The notes under the pieces are model-generated. The model worked only from the letters and a program-made list of their open reading frames with translations. It was not told where the DNA came from and did no database searches. The position numbers and the translations under genes were made by a program. From Propionibacteriaceae bacterium UBA6238 (GTDB lineage: Bacteria > Actinomycetota > Actinomycetes > Propionibacteriales > Propionibacteriaceae), in assembly GCA_002441465.1 (NCBI GenBank), contig DJWE01000091.1:1-31570 (forward strand): a stretch of DNA of 31,570 bases. Reading direction: 5' to 3'. Positions 24,457 through 30,964 of this stretch are shown one piece after another. Each line of letters opens with the position of its first letter. Position 1 is the first letter of the stretch.

Positions 24457-25259
24457 TGAGCGGGTTGTACACCGAGCTGGTCGGCTCCGGACGGCCCCGA
24501 TTCGCTTTCTTGCACGGGCTGTTCGGCCGCGGCCGCAACTGGACCCAGCTGGCCCGCCAGCTGGACGAGGCGGGCATGCCTGCGGTGCTGTTCGACCTGC
24601 CCGATCACGGCCGCAGCGCGTGGTCGTCCCGGTTCAGCTATCCCGCCATGGCCGACGCCGTTGCCGAGGAGATCGACCTGCGCCTGGGCTCGGCCGCCCA
24701 GCTGATCCTCGTCGGGCACTCCATGGGCGGCAAGGTCGCCATGCTCACCGCGCTCGCCCACCCCGAACTCGTCGCGGGTTTGGTCGTGGTGGACATCGCG
24801 CCCGGACGCTCCGACCAGGTCGACACGTTCACGCCGTTGGTTGCAGCCATGCGTTCGCTGGACCTCGACACCCTCGACTCGCGCGCGGAGGCCGACCAGA
24901 GGTTGCGCGACCAGGTTCCCGATGACGCCGTGCGGCTCTTCCTGTTGCAGAACCTGCGCCGCAAGGGCGGCTGGCACTGGCAGCCGAATCTAGCCCTGCT
25001 CGGGAACTCGCTGGACGCCATCGGCGGTTGGCCGGACGTCACCGCCGCCCCGTATCCGGGTCCGGTGCTCTGGCTCGCCGGTGAACGCTCGGGCTATGTC
25101 CGCCCGGTCCATGACGCTGCGATGCGCGAGCTCTTCCCTGCGGTGCGCAAGGTGGTGGTGCCCGGCGCCGGGCACTGGGTGCACGCGGACGCCCCCGAGT
25201 TCACCTTCGAAGCGTTGCGGGACTTCGCCGAGCAGGTCAGCCCGCCGTCACGGCCTTGA
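24456..25259 (+). CDS. Alpha/beta-fold hydrolase (YbfF-like esterase)
   Basis: A 267-residue cytosolic serine hydrolase. FLHGLFGRGRNW is the oxyanion region and DLPDHGRS the next strand-loop. The nucleophile elbow GHSMGG has Ser89, and the catalytic His240 is in GAGHWVH; the acid residue is less certain. The pattern resembles the acyl-CoA esterase-like YbfF group, but the substrate cannot be told. The ATG overlaps the stop of the zinc-ribbon gene. Its 3' end overlaps the convergent cyclophilin gene by 23 bp. The longer open frame upstream runs through the zinc-ribbon gene and is rejected. Confidence 0.9.
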   Translation: MSGLYTELVGSGRPRFAFLHGLFGRGRNWTQLARQLDEAGMPAVLFDLPDHGRSAWSSRFSYPAMADAVAEEIDLRLGSAAQLILVGHSMGGKVAMLTALAHPELVAGLVVVDIAPGRSDQVDTFTPLVAAMRSLDLDTLDSRAEADQRLRDQVPDDAVRLFLLQNLRRKGGWHWQPNLALLGNSLDAIGGWPDVTAAPYPGPVLWLAGERSGYVRPVHDAAMRELFPAVRKVVVPGAGHWVHADAPEFTFEALRDFAEQVSPPSRP

Positions 25260-25896
25260 TCACCGCGGGAGTCAGCGGCTTGCCGCTGCCGTCCCCCCAG
25301 CTGCCGTCCTGGCCACCCTCCGCGATCCCCGCGACGGCATCGATACCCTGGGTGTCGAGGCGTCCGAACACCGTGTAGTTCGCGGTCAGCTGGCTGTCGG
25401 CGTAGACGATGAAGAACTGGGAGCCGTTCGTACCGGCACCCGCGTTCGCCATCGCCAGGGTGCCGGCCGTGTAGGTCTCGTTGCCGGACAGCTCGTCGTC
25501 GAACTGGTAGCCCGGCCCGCCCGCGCCGGTACCGGTCGGGTCGCCGCACTGCAGCACGTACAGGCCGTTGCCGTCCACCAGCCGATGGCAGGACGTGTTG
25601 TCGTAGAAGCCCTGTTTGGCCAGCGAGATGAAGGAGTTCACCGTGCAGGGTGCGTGCTCCTGGTCGAGGGTGATCGGCAGTTTCGCCTCGTCGAGCTGCA
25701 GCGTGTAGGTCACCGTCCCGGCGTTGGGAACGCCCGTGGTCGGCGGCAGGGTGGCCGCGCGGGCCGCGTCACCGGTGGCCTGATAGCTGCACGACGTGCC
25801 GCCGGAGACGCTCGGTGCGGCCGGGGTGGGCGAGGTGCAGGCGGACAGGCTCGCCGCGACCAGAGCAAGCACGAGCAAGAGGGTGGGTCTGTTCAC
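25237..25896 (-). CDS. Lipoprotein cyclophilin-type peptidyl-prolyl isomerase
   Basis: An exported PPIase of 219 residues. The N-terminus is a lipoprotein signal: a hydrophobic stretch LLLVLALVAA and the lipobox LSAC, with lipidated Cys20. A short Thr/Pro/Ser-rich linker leads into a cyclophilin domain (ITLDQEHAPCTVNSFI, CHRLVDG, QCGDPTGTGAGGPGYQF, GSQFFI, VFGRL). Four further cysteines in the mature part could form two disulfides, as suits a protein outside the membrane. It probably assists folding of secreted proteins. GTG 25896 is chosen because it starts the signal peptide; the longer frame overlaps the adenosyltransferase gene. It is divergent from that gene. Confidence 0.92.
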   Translation of the reverse strand: MNRPTLLLVLALVAASLSACTSPTPAAPSVSGGTSCSYQATGDAARAATLPPTTGVPNAGTVTYTLQLDEAKLPITLDQEHAPCTVNSFISLAKQGFYDNTSCHRLVDGNGLYVLQCGDPTGTGAGGPGYQFDDELSGNETYTAGTLAMANAGAGTNGSQFFIVYADSQLTANYTVFGRLDTQGIDAVAGIAEGGQDGSWGDGSGKPLTPAVIKAVTAG

Positions 25897-25932
25897 GACT
25901 CCACCATGCCACAGCGGCTCGCGGCGTCCCGG

Positions 25933-25938
25933 TAGGTT
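25933..25938 (+). promoter_or_regulatory. -10 element of the adenosyltransferase gene, leaderless configuration
   Basis: TAGGTT ends 7 nt before the ATG at 25946. No Shine-Dalgarno lies between. The sequence TAGGTTGGG is also found before glgE. Confidence 0.45.
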
Positions 25939-25945
25939 GGGTTTC

Positions 25946-26674
25946 ATGGTCAACCTCACCCGCATCTACACCCGCACCGGGGACGCCGGAAGGACCCGGC
26001 TCTCCGATCTCTCCGAGACGGCGAAGACCGATCCGCGGGTCGAGGCCTACGGCGACGTCGATGAGGCGAACTCGCTGCTTGGCCTGATCACCACGCAGCC
26101 GGACCTGCCCGAGGACGTCCGCGCGGTGCTGCGGCACATCCAGAACGAGCTGTTCGACTGCGGCGCGGACCTGTCGAACCCGCTCGCGTCCGACCCGCCC
26201 TACGAGCCGCTGCGAATCGTCCAGGCCTCCATCGATCGGCTGGAAGGCTGGTGTGACCAGTTCGGCGACCCGCTGCCGCCGCTGCGCTCCTTCATCCTGC
26301 CCGGCGGCACCCGGACGGCGGCGCTGCTGCACTTGGCTCGCTGTGTGGTGCGCCGCGCCGAGCGGGCCGGCTGGGCGGCAGTCGAGGTCTACGGGACCGA
26401 GCCGGCCCTCGACGATGCTCCTGGAGGGGTGAACCTGCTGGCTCTGGGCTATTTGAACCGGCTCTCCGACTTGCTGTTCATTCTGGCCCGGGCCGCCGGT
26501 CAGAGTTCCGGCGAGGTGTTATGGGTACCCGGCAAGGATCGCGAAGTCACCGACCCCCGCGCCCGCCGCCAGCGGCGCCGCATCACCAACCCCCCGACAT
26601 CCGGGGACGGACCTCCGGGGACGGTTCCTAACTCGGCCCACCGACCCCCGGACCTCCCCGGGGACGGTTCCTAA
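25946..26674 (+). CDS. Cob(I)alamin adenosyltransferase, PduO type, with REP-encoded tail
   Basis: Transfers the adenosyl group of ATP to cob(I)alamin, making adenosylcobalamin for B12-dependent enzymes such as methylmalonyl-CoA mutase. It has 242 residues. Motifs are IYTRTGDAGRTRL (ATP site), YGDVDEANSLLG, RCVVRRAER and LNRLSDLLF. The usual protein ends near the basic stretch RARRQRRR (about 209-216). The last ~24 residues (SGDGPPGTVPNSAH onwards) are translated from the REP array, and the TAA stop lies in its second copy. The tail is therefore a product of the insertion. It should not harm a trimeric ATR core, but this is inference. Confidence 0.93.
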   Translation: MVNLTRIYTRTGDAGRTRLSDLSETAKTDPRVEAYGDVDEANSLLGLITTQPDLPEDVRAVLRHIQNELFDCGADLSNPLASDPPYEPLRIVQASIDRLEGWCDQFGDPLPPLRSFILPGGTRTAALLHLARCVVRRAERAGWAAVEVYGTEPALDDAPGGVNLLALGYLNRLSDLLFILARAAGQSSGEVLWVPGKDREVTDPRARRQRRRITNPPTSGDGPPGTVPNSAHRPPDLPGDGS

Positions 26675-26735
26675 CTCGGCCCACCCCGGACCCCGGACCT
26701 CCCCGGGGACGGTTCCTAACTCGGCCCACCCCGGG
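26601..26735. repeat. Left REP array, three direct copies plus a fragment
   Basis: GGGGACGGTTCCTAACTCGG followed by CCCACC occurs at 26617, 26660 and 26705, giving periods of 43 and 45 bp. A fragment GGGGACGG lies at 26603. The spacers contain CCGGACCTCC and a CCCCGGGG palindrome. The array begins inside the 3' end of the adenosyltransferase gene and ends inside the 3' end of the transposase gene. Confidence 0.92.
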
Positions 26736-27510
26736 ACGCTCCGCGCGTCTCGCTCCGGGTTGCGTGCCTGCGCTTCAGCGTGCTGCTGCTCAACCCGGTC
26801 AGCCCGGCCAACTGCGCGAAGCTGATCGAGCGAGTGCGAAGCTGGCGAATCGCTTCACGCTGGACGCGCTCGTCCAACTCCAGGAACTGCTCCGGCCCTT
26901 CCGCGCCACATGCCTGTTCGAGCATGGCTGCAACCTGCTCGTCGGAGTACCGCGGACGCGGGCCCCGCTTCTGCGTGCTCTCCCACGGCGGGAGCTCCCC
27001 TGCGGCATCGTCGTCCAATGGATCGGACGCCAGCAGGTTGCCCAGTGCGTCCGCGTCGACAAGGTCGGACGGGCGCCCGAAACACCGTCGGCTGCTCCAC
27101 CTGTACTCATCCGGACGGTCGACCAGCCCCGCCTTGACCGGGTTGTTCCACACGTAGCGCAGCAGCGAGACGAAGTGAGGGTCCGTCTCCACCGGAACGC
27201 TCTTGAAGCGGTCCTGGAAGACGTGGCCAACGCGTCCGTATTTGTGGTTGAACCACGGCGCGTAGCGCACACCCACTCTCTTCACGACCAGGCCGAGCGG
27301 CTCGTGCCCCGTGCGCAGCACGAGGTGCGCGTGATTGTCCATCAGGCAGTAGGCCAGGACCGTGCACCCTGAGATCTCCCGGGCTGTCCTCAGCGCGACC
27401 AGGAAGCGCTCGTGGTCCTCGTCATCCAGGAAGATCGGATCCCGATTCACCCCTCGCAGCATCACGTGGTAGATCCCCGTGCCACCCCTCTGTCGGGCGC
27501 GTCGTGGCAT
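26716..27510 (-). CDS. REP-associated tyrosine transposase (RAYT, Y1 family)
   Basis: A 264-residue single-strand DNA transposase-like enzyme of the IS200/Y1 superfamily. It opens MPRRARQRGGTGIYHVMLRG. The metal-binding HUH motif is His60-Ala-His62 (MDNHAHLVLR), and the catalytic tyrosine is Tyr119 (LLRYVWNNPVKAGL). DEYRWSS follows. A C-terminal helix-turn-helix (about 229-247, FAQLAGLTGLSSSTLKR) may recognise REP hairpins. The start is ATG 27510, with AGGAGG 7 nt upstream; the longer frame translates REP sequence and is rejected. The last four residues and the TAG stop are read from the third left REP copy. The gene looks intact, so the system may be active. Confidence 0.95.
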   Translation of the reverse strand: MPRRARQRGGTGIYHVMLRGVNRDPIFLDDEDHERFLVALRTAREISGCTVLAYCLMDNHAHLVLRTGHEPLGLVVKRVGVRYAPWFNHKYGRVGHVFQDRFKSVPVETDPHFVSLLRYVWNNPVKAGLVDRPDEYRWSSRRCFGRPSDLVDADALGNLLASDPLDDDAAGELPPWESTQKRGPRPRYSDEQVAAMLEQACGAEGPEQFLELDERVQREAIRQLRTRSISFAQLAGLTGLSSSTLKRRHATRSETRGASRGGPS

Positions 27511-27585
27511 GTCGTCCCTCCTGATCCCGCTCGACGGCGAGCCTAGGCAGCGTCCGCCATCGAGGGGAGAGGGTCGTACACAATC

Positions 27586-27594
27586 TGTGGATAA
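27586..27594 (+). promoter_or_regulatory. DnaA-box-like site upstream of the transposase
   Basis: TGTGGATAA, an exact E. coli-type DnaA box, lies 76 bp upstream of the transposase ATG. It overlaps an 11-bp palindrome CACAATCTGTG. It could link transposase expression to replication or be part of an operator. A single box does not make an origin. Confidence 0.3.
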
Positions 27595-27627
27595 CGTCGC
27601 GACCGATCGCAGGCGAGCGGCTGAGGC

Positions 27628-27702
27628 CGACCGGGTGGACCGAGTGAGGAACCGTCCCCAGCGTCCCCAACGACCGGGTGGACCGAGTGAGGAACCGTCC
27701 CC
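27628..27702. repeat. Right REP pair in inverted orientation
   Basis: A 32-bp sequence is repeated exactly at 27628-27659 and 27671-27702 (period 43). Its core CCGAGTGAGGAACCGTCCCC is the reverse complement of the left-array core with one base changed. The second copy ends 11 bp before the DUF2550 stop codon. In the rest of 27511-27627 a small hairpin (GCTCG/CGAGC, 27529-27542) is seen. Confidence 0.9.
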
Positions 27703-27713
27703 GAATCTGAGAC

Positions 27714-28154
27714 TCAGCGGTATCGGGCACCCGGCGGGGCCGATTCCAGCCAACTGAGCAGGCCGGTGAGCGAGGCCACCGACATGGCCAACTCCCACGA
27801 CCGGCCGTCGGTGAGTTCGAGGGCGAGAATGCGCTGCTCGTCGTAGAGGAACACTGACTCGATCGGGTCGGGCTCACGCTGTTGGCCGGCCCGGGCCTGC
27901 GACCGCGGGAAGATCAAGCGCGGACGCAGCGCGATCGAGAAGACCCGGAACCACTCCAGGTTGTCGCCGGAATAGCGCGCGACGCCCATCGCCCAGCCTG
28001 CCCCGGGGGACGTGCTGGACAGGCGCACCGAGCAGTCGAACAGGCCCCCTTGCCGGGCCAGCCAACGCCGTCGGACGCCGAGGAACACAACCGGCACCAA
28101 CAGCACCAGGACCAACGCCAGCGCCACCCACTCGGTGATGCCAACCCAGTCCAT
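27714..28154 (-). CDS. DUF2550 membrane protein
   Basis: A 146-residue protein with one N-terminal membrane segment (about 6-27, WVALALVLVLLVPVVFLGV) followed by a basic RRRWLAR and a soluble beta-rich domain facing the cytoplasm. It matches the DUF2550 family, found immediately after atpC in actinobacteria (Rv1312 after Rv1311). No enzymatic motif is present and the role is unknown. The start is ATG 28154, 18 bp after the atpC stop, so it is probably the last gene of the ATP synthase operon. Its stop is 11 bp from the REP pair. Confidence 0.9.
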   Translation of the reverse strand: MDWVGITEWVALALVLVLLVPVVFLGVRRRWLARQGGLFDCSVRLSSTSPGAGWAMGVARYSGDNLEWFRVFSIALRPRLIFPRSQARAGQQREPDPIESVFLYDEQRILALELTDGRSWELAMSVASLTGLLSWLESAPPGARYR

Positions 28155-28172
28155 CCGCGTCGACCCTGAGCC

Positions 28173-28580
28173 CTACTTCGCGCTCTGCGCCAGGTGCGCC
28201 GCCCGGACCTGGGCCTGAGCCCGAAGGTAGTGCTGGCGGGTCTCCTCGTCCAGATCACCGGCGTTGAGCCTGCGTTCGGCCGCAGCCAACTCGTGCTCGG
28301 CGGCGTCCAGGTCGATCTCCCTGGCGATCTTCGCGAATGGCGAGAGCACCGAGACGCGGTTGTCGGCCACCGAGATGAACCCGCCGTCGACCGCCACCAC
28401 CTCACGATGCCCGTCGGCGGTCAACACCTCGGCTGCGCACGGGACGAGGACGGCGAGGAACGGCTCATGATCGGGGAGCACTCCCAGGTCGCCCTCCACC
28501 GTGCGCGCGATCACGCTCAAGGCATCGCCTTCCCAGGCAATGCCGTCCGCCGAGACCACCTCGACCCGCAGGACCGCCAC
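28173..28580 (-). CDS. atpC: ATP synthase epsilon subunit AtpC
   Basis: The epsilon subunit of F1, which couples rotation to catalysis and inhibits ATP hydrolysis. It has 135 residues. The N-terminal beta-sandwich includes GVLPDHEPFLAVL and VDGGFISVADNRVSVL. A C-terminal helical part (LDAAEHELAAAERRLNAG) follows. The GTG start is 1 bp after the atpD stop, with AAGGAAGG upstream. It ends the classical subunit order alpha-gamma-beta-epsilon. Confidence 0.96.
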   Translation of the reverse strand: MAVLRVEVVSADGIAWEGDALSVIARTVEGDLGVLPDHEPFLAVLVPCAAEVLTADGHREVVAVDGGFISVADNRVSVLSPFAKIAREIDLDAAEHELAAAERRLNAGDLDEETRQHYLRAQAQVRAAHLAQSAK

Positions 28581-28581
28581 G

Positions 28582-30036
28582 TCAGCCTTCCTTCTGGATC
28601 CGGTCCCAGTTCTCCATCACCATGTCCATGCCGCCCACGTTGAAGAACGCCTGCTCGGCGACGTGGTCGACCTCGCCGTCGCAGATCATCGTGAACGACT
28701 CGATCGTGTCGGCGAGGGGCACCGTGGAGCCCGGCACGTTGGTGAACTTCTCGGCCATATAGGTGTTCTGGCTGAGGAACTGCTGCAACCGCCGGGCGCG
28801 AGCGACGATGATCCGGTCCTCTTCGCTCAGCTCGTCCACACCGAGGATCGCGATGATGTCCTGCAGTTCCTTGTTGCGCTGCAGGATCTGCTTCACCCGC
28901 GTCGCCGTGTCGTAGTGCTTCTGCCCGATGAACTGCGGGTCCATGATCCGCGACGAACTCGACAGCGGGTCCACGGCCGGATACAGGCCGCGGGAGGCGA
29001 TCTCACGGCTCAGCTCGGTGGTCGCGTCCAGGTGAGCGAACGTCGTCGCCGGTGCCGGGTCGGTGTAGTCGTCGGCCGGCACGTAGATGGCCTGCATCGA
29101 CGTGATCGAGTGGCCGCGAGTGGACGTGATCCGCTCCTGCAACTGGCCCATCTCATCAGCCAGGTTGGGCTGGTAACCCACCGCGGACGGCATCCGGCCC
29201 AGCAGCGTGGACACCTCCGAGCCTGCCTGGGTGAACCGGAAGATGTTGTCGATGAACAACAGCACGTCCTGGTTCTGCACGTCGCGGAAGTACTCGGCCA
29301 TGGTCAGCGCCGACAGCGCCACCCGCAGGCGGGTGCCCGGCGGCTCGTCCATCTGGCCGAAGACCAGCGCGGTGTCCTTCATGACCCCGGCGTCGATCAT
29401 CTCCTCGATCAGGTCGTTGCCCTCACGGGTGCGCTCACCCACTCCGGCGAACACCGACGTGCCACCGAAGTTGTGCGCGATCCGGTAGATCATCTCCTGG
29501 ATCAGCACCGTCTTGCCCACGCCGGCACCGCCGAACAGACCGATCTTCCCGCCCTGGACGTAGGGGGTGAGCAGGTCGAGGACCTTGATCCCGGTCTCCA
29601 GCATCTGCGTCTTCGGCTCGAGGCTGGCGAAGGCCGGCGCCGATCGGTGAATCGGCCACCGCTCGGTGATATCCAAAGTGGCGATGTCAGCGTTGAGGCA
29701 GTCCCCGGTGACGTTCCACACCTTGCCCTTCGTCACGTCGCCCACGGGCACCGTGATCGGCGCGCCGGTGTCGATCACCAGGCCGCCGCGGCGCATCCCG
29801 TCGGTGGGCTTCAGCGAGATCGCCCGCACCACGTTGTCCCCGACGTGCAGAGCGACCTCGGCGGCGATCGTGCGCGTGTGGTCGCCGTCGTCGATCTCGA
29901 TCAGCAGCTTGTTGTTGATGTCGGGCATCTGGTCGGCGGCGAACTCCACGTCCACCACGGGCCCGATCACCCGGGCGACGCGCCCGGTCACGGCGCCCGC
30001 CGCCGCCTCGGTCGGGGTCTGGGTCGTCACGGTCAT
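28582..30036 (-). CDS. atpD: ATP synthase beta subunit AtpD
   Basis: Catalytic subunit of F1 ATP synthase. It has 484 residues. The P-loop GGAGVGKT lies at 169-176, with Lys175 contacting phosphate. GERTREGNDL carries the catalytic glutamate region, and LLFIDNIFRFTQAGSEVS is the Walker B part. The DELSEED-region sequence is VDELSEEDR. The N-terminal beta-barrel starts GRVARVIGPVVDVEF. It begins 12 bp after the atpG stop, with a GAGG ribosome binding site. It forms the alpha3-beta3 ring with AtpA. Confidence 0.98.
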   Translation of the reverse strand: MTVTTQTPTEAAAGAVTGRVARVIGPVVDVEFAADQMPDINNKLLIEIDDGDHTRTIAAEVALHVGDNVVRAISLKPTDGMRRGGLVIDTGAPITVPVGDVTKGKVWNVTGDCLNADIATLDITERWPIHRSAPAFASLEPKTQMLETGIKVLDLLTPYVQGGKIGLFGGAGVGKTVLIQEMIYRIAHNFGGTSVFAGVGERTREGNDLIEEMIDAGVMKDTALVFGQMDEPPGTRLRVALSALTMAEYFRDVQNQDVLLFIDNIFRFTQAGSEVSTLLGRMPSAVGYQPNLADEMGQLQERITSTRGHSITSMQAIYVPADDYTDPAPATTFAHLDATTELSREIASRGLYPAVDPLSSSSRIMDPQFIGQKHYDTATRVKQILQRNKELQDIIAILGVDELSEEDRIIVARARRLQQFLSQNTYMAEKFTNVPGSTVPLADTIESFTMICDGEVDHVAEQAFFNVGGMDMVMENWDRIQKEG

Positions 30037-30048
30037 TGTCTGCCTCGC

Positions 30049-30960
30049 CTACTCGTTCTCGGTCAGGTCGGCGAGCGCACTCGCGCCGCCGACGATCTCG
30101 CTGATTTCCTGGGTGATCTCGGCCTGCCGGGCCTGGTTGGCCTCCCGGGTGAGCCGTTCGATCAGTTGCTGGGCGTTGTCGGTCGCCGACTTCATCGCCC
30201 GCTGCTGGCTGGCCAGCTGGGACGCCGCGGACTGCAGCAGGTAGAACCACACCCGGCTGCGGATGTACAGCGGCAACAGAGCGTTCAGCACCTCGTCCGG
30301 ATCCGGCTCGAACAGGTACAGCGCGTCCGGGTGCTCCGGGTCGGGCTCCTGGACGCCTTCGACAACCTCCAAGGGCAGCAGGCGGCGAACCCGAGCCGTC
30401 TGGGTAAGCATCGACTCCATCCGGGTGTAGACAGCCCAGATCTCGTCCACGCCGCCGTCCTCGGTGGGTGTGAGGAAGTCCTCCAGCAGCTTGTTCGCGA
30501 TCTCCACGGCGCGGTCGTAGGTCGGCGCGTCGGAGAAGCCCTCCCAGTGCGCATGGATCGGAATGTTGCGGTACTTCAGGTAGCCGATCCCCTTGCGTCC
30601 GATCACGTAGCGGACGATCTCCCTGCCCTCTTGCTCTTCGGCGCGCTGGCGAAATGCCGCCACCAGCTTGAGCACGTTCGAGGAGTACGCACCGTTCATG
30701 CCCCGGTCGGACGTGATGAACAAGACCGCGACCCGCTTGGGATCTTGGACGTCTCTGGTCAGCGGATGATCCAGCCGCGACTTGTTCGCGACCGCGGACA
30801 CCGCCCGGTTCAGCTCCCGGGTGTACGGCAGAGCCCTCGCCGCGACCTGTTGCGCCCGGATGATCCGTGAGGACGCGATCAGTTCCATCGCCCTGGTGAT
30901 CTTCTTGGTCGCGGCCACCGACTTCCGGCGCTGTCGCAGCTCCCGCAGGCTGGCTGGCAT
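30049..30960 (-). CDS. atpG: ATP synthase gamma subunit AtpG
   Basis: The rotating shaft of F1. It has 303 residues. The N-terminal helix has the family motif ATKKITRAMELIASSR, and the C-terminal helix ends SATDNAQQLIERLTREANQARQAEITQEI. The central Rossmann-like part begins VAVLFITSDRGMNGAYSSNV. A longer loop around 190-220 (EGVQEPDPEHPDALYLFEPD) is an insert relative to E. coli, as in other actinobacteria. The ATG follows the atpA stop by 4 bp, with GGAG placed inside the end of atpA. Confidence 0.97.
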   Translation of the reverse strand: MPASLRELRQRRKSVAATKKITRAMELIASSRIIRAQQVAARALPYTRELNRAVSAVANKSRLDHPLTRDVQDPKRVAVLFITSDRGMNGAYSSNVLKLVAAFRQRAEEQEGREIVRYVIGRKGIGYLKYRNIPIHAHWEGFSDAPTYDRAVEIANKLLEDFLTPTEDGGVDEIWAVYTRMESMLTQTARVRRLLPLEVVEGVQEPDPEHPDALYLFEPDPDEVLNALLPLYIRSRVWFYLLQSAASQLASQQRAMKSATDNAQQLIERLTREANQARQAEITQEISEIVGGASALADLTENE

Positions 30961-30964
30961 CCGA

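Larger units (their letters stand above)
26603..27702. mobile_element. RAYT/REP module
   Basis: A Y1 transposase gene is flanked on its 3' side by three forward REP copies and on its 5' side by two REP copies in the opposite orientation. The left copies have AACTCGG where the right copies, read on the other strand, have CACTCGG. The module lies between the adenosyltransferase and DUF2550 genes, which are close neighbours in M. tuberculosis. The edges are the outermost REP copies; no target duplication is visible. Confidence 0.85.

Noticed and set aside
26601..26735. CRISPR array
   Set aside because: The spacers are nearly identical to each other, there are only three copies, no cas genes are present and a RAYT gene adjoins, so these are REPs.
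27583..27594. Chromosomal or plasmid origin of replication
   Set aside because: Only one DnaA-box-like 9-mer is present, with no AT-rich region and no replication genes nearby.
27511..27798. 96-codon upstream extension of the transposase
   Set aside because: It translates the right REP pair and part of DUF2550. ATG 27510 has a strong ribosome binding site and the family N-terminus.
28501..30870. 789-codon open frame on the plus strand
   Set aside because: It is antisense to atpD and atpG and has no recognisable domain.
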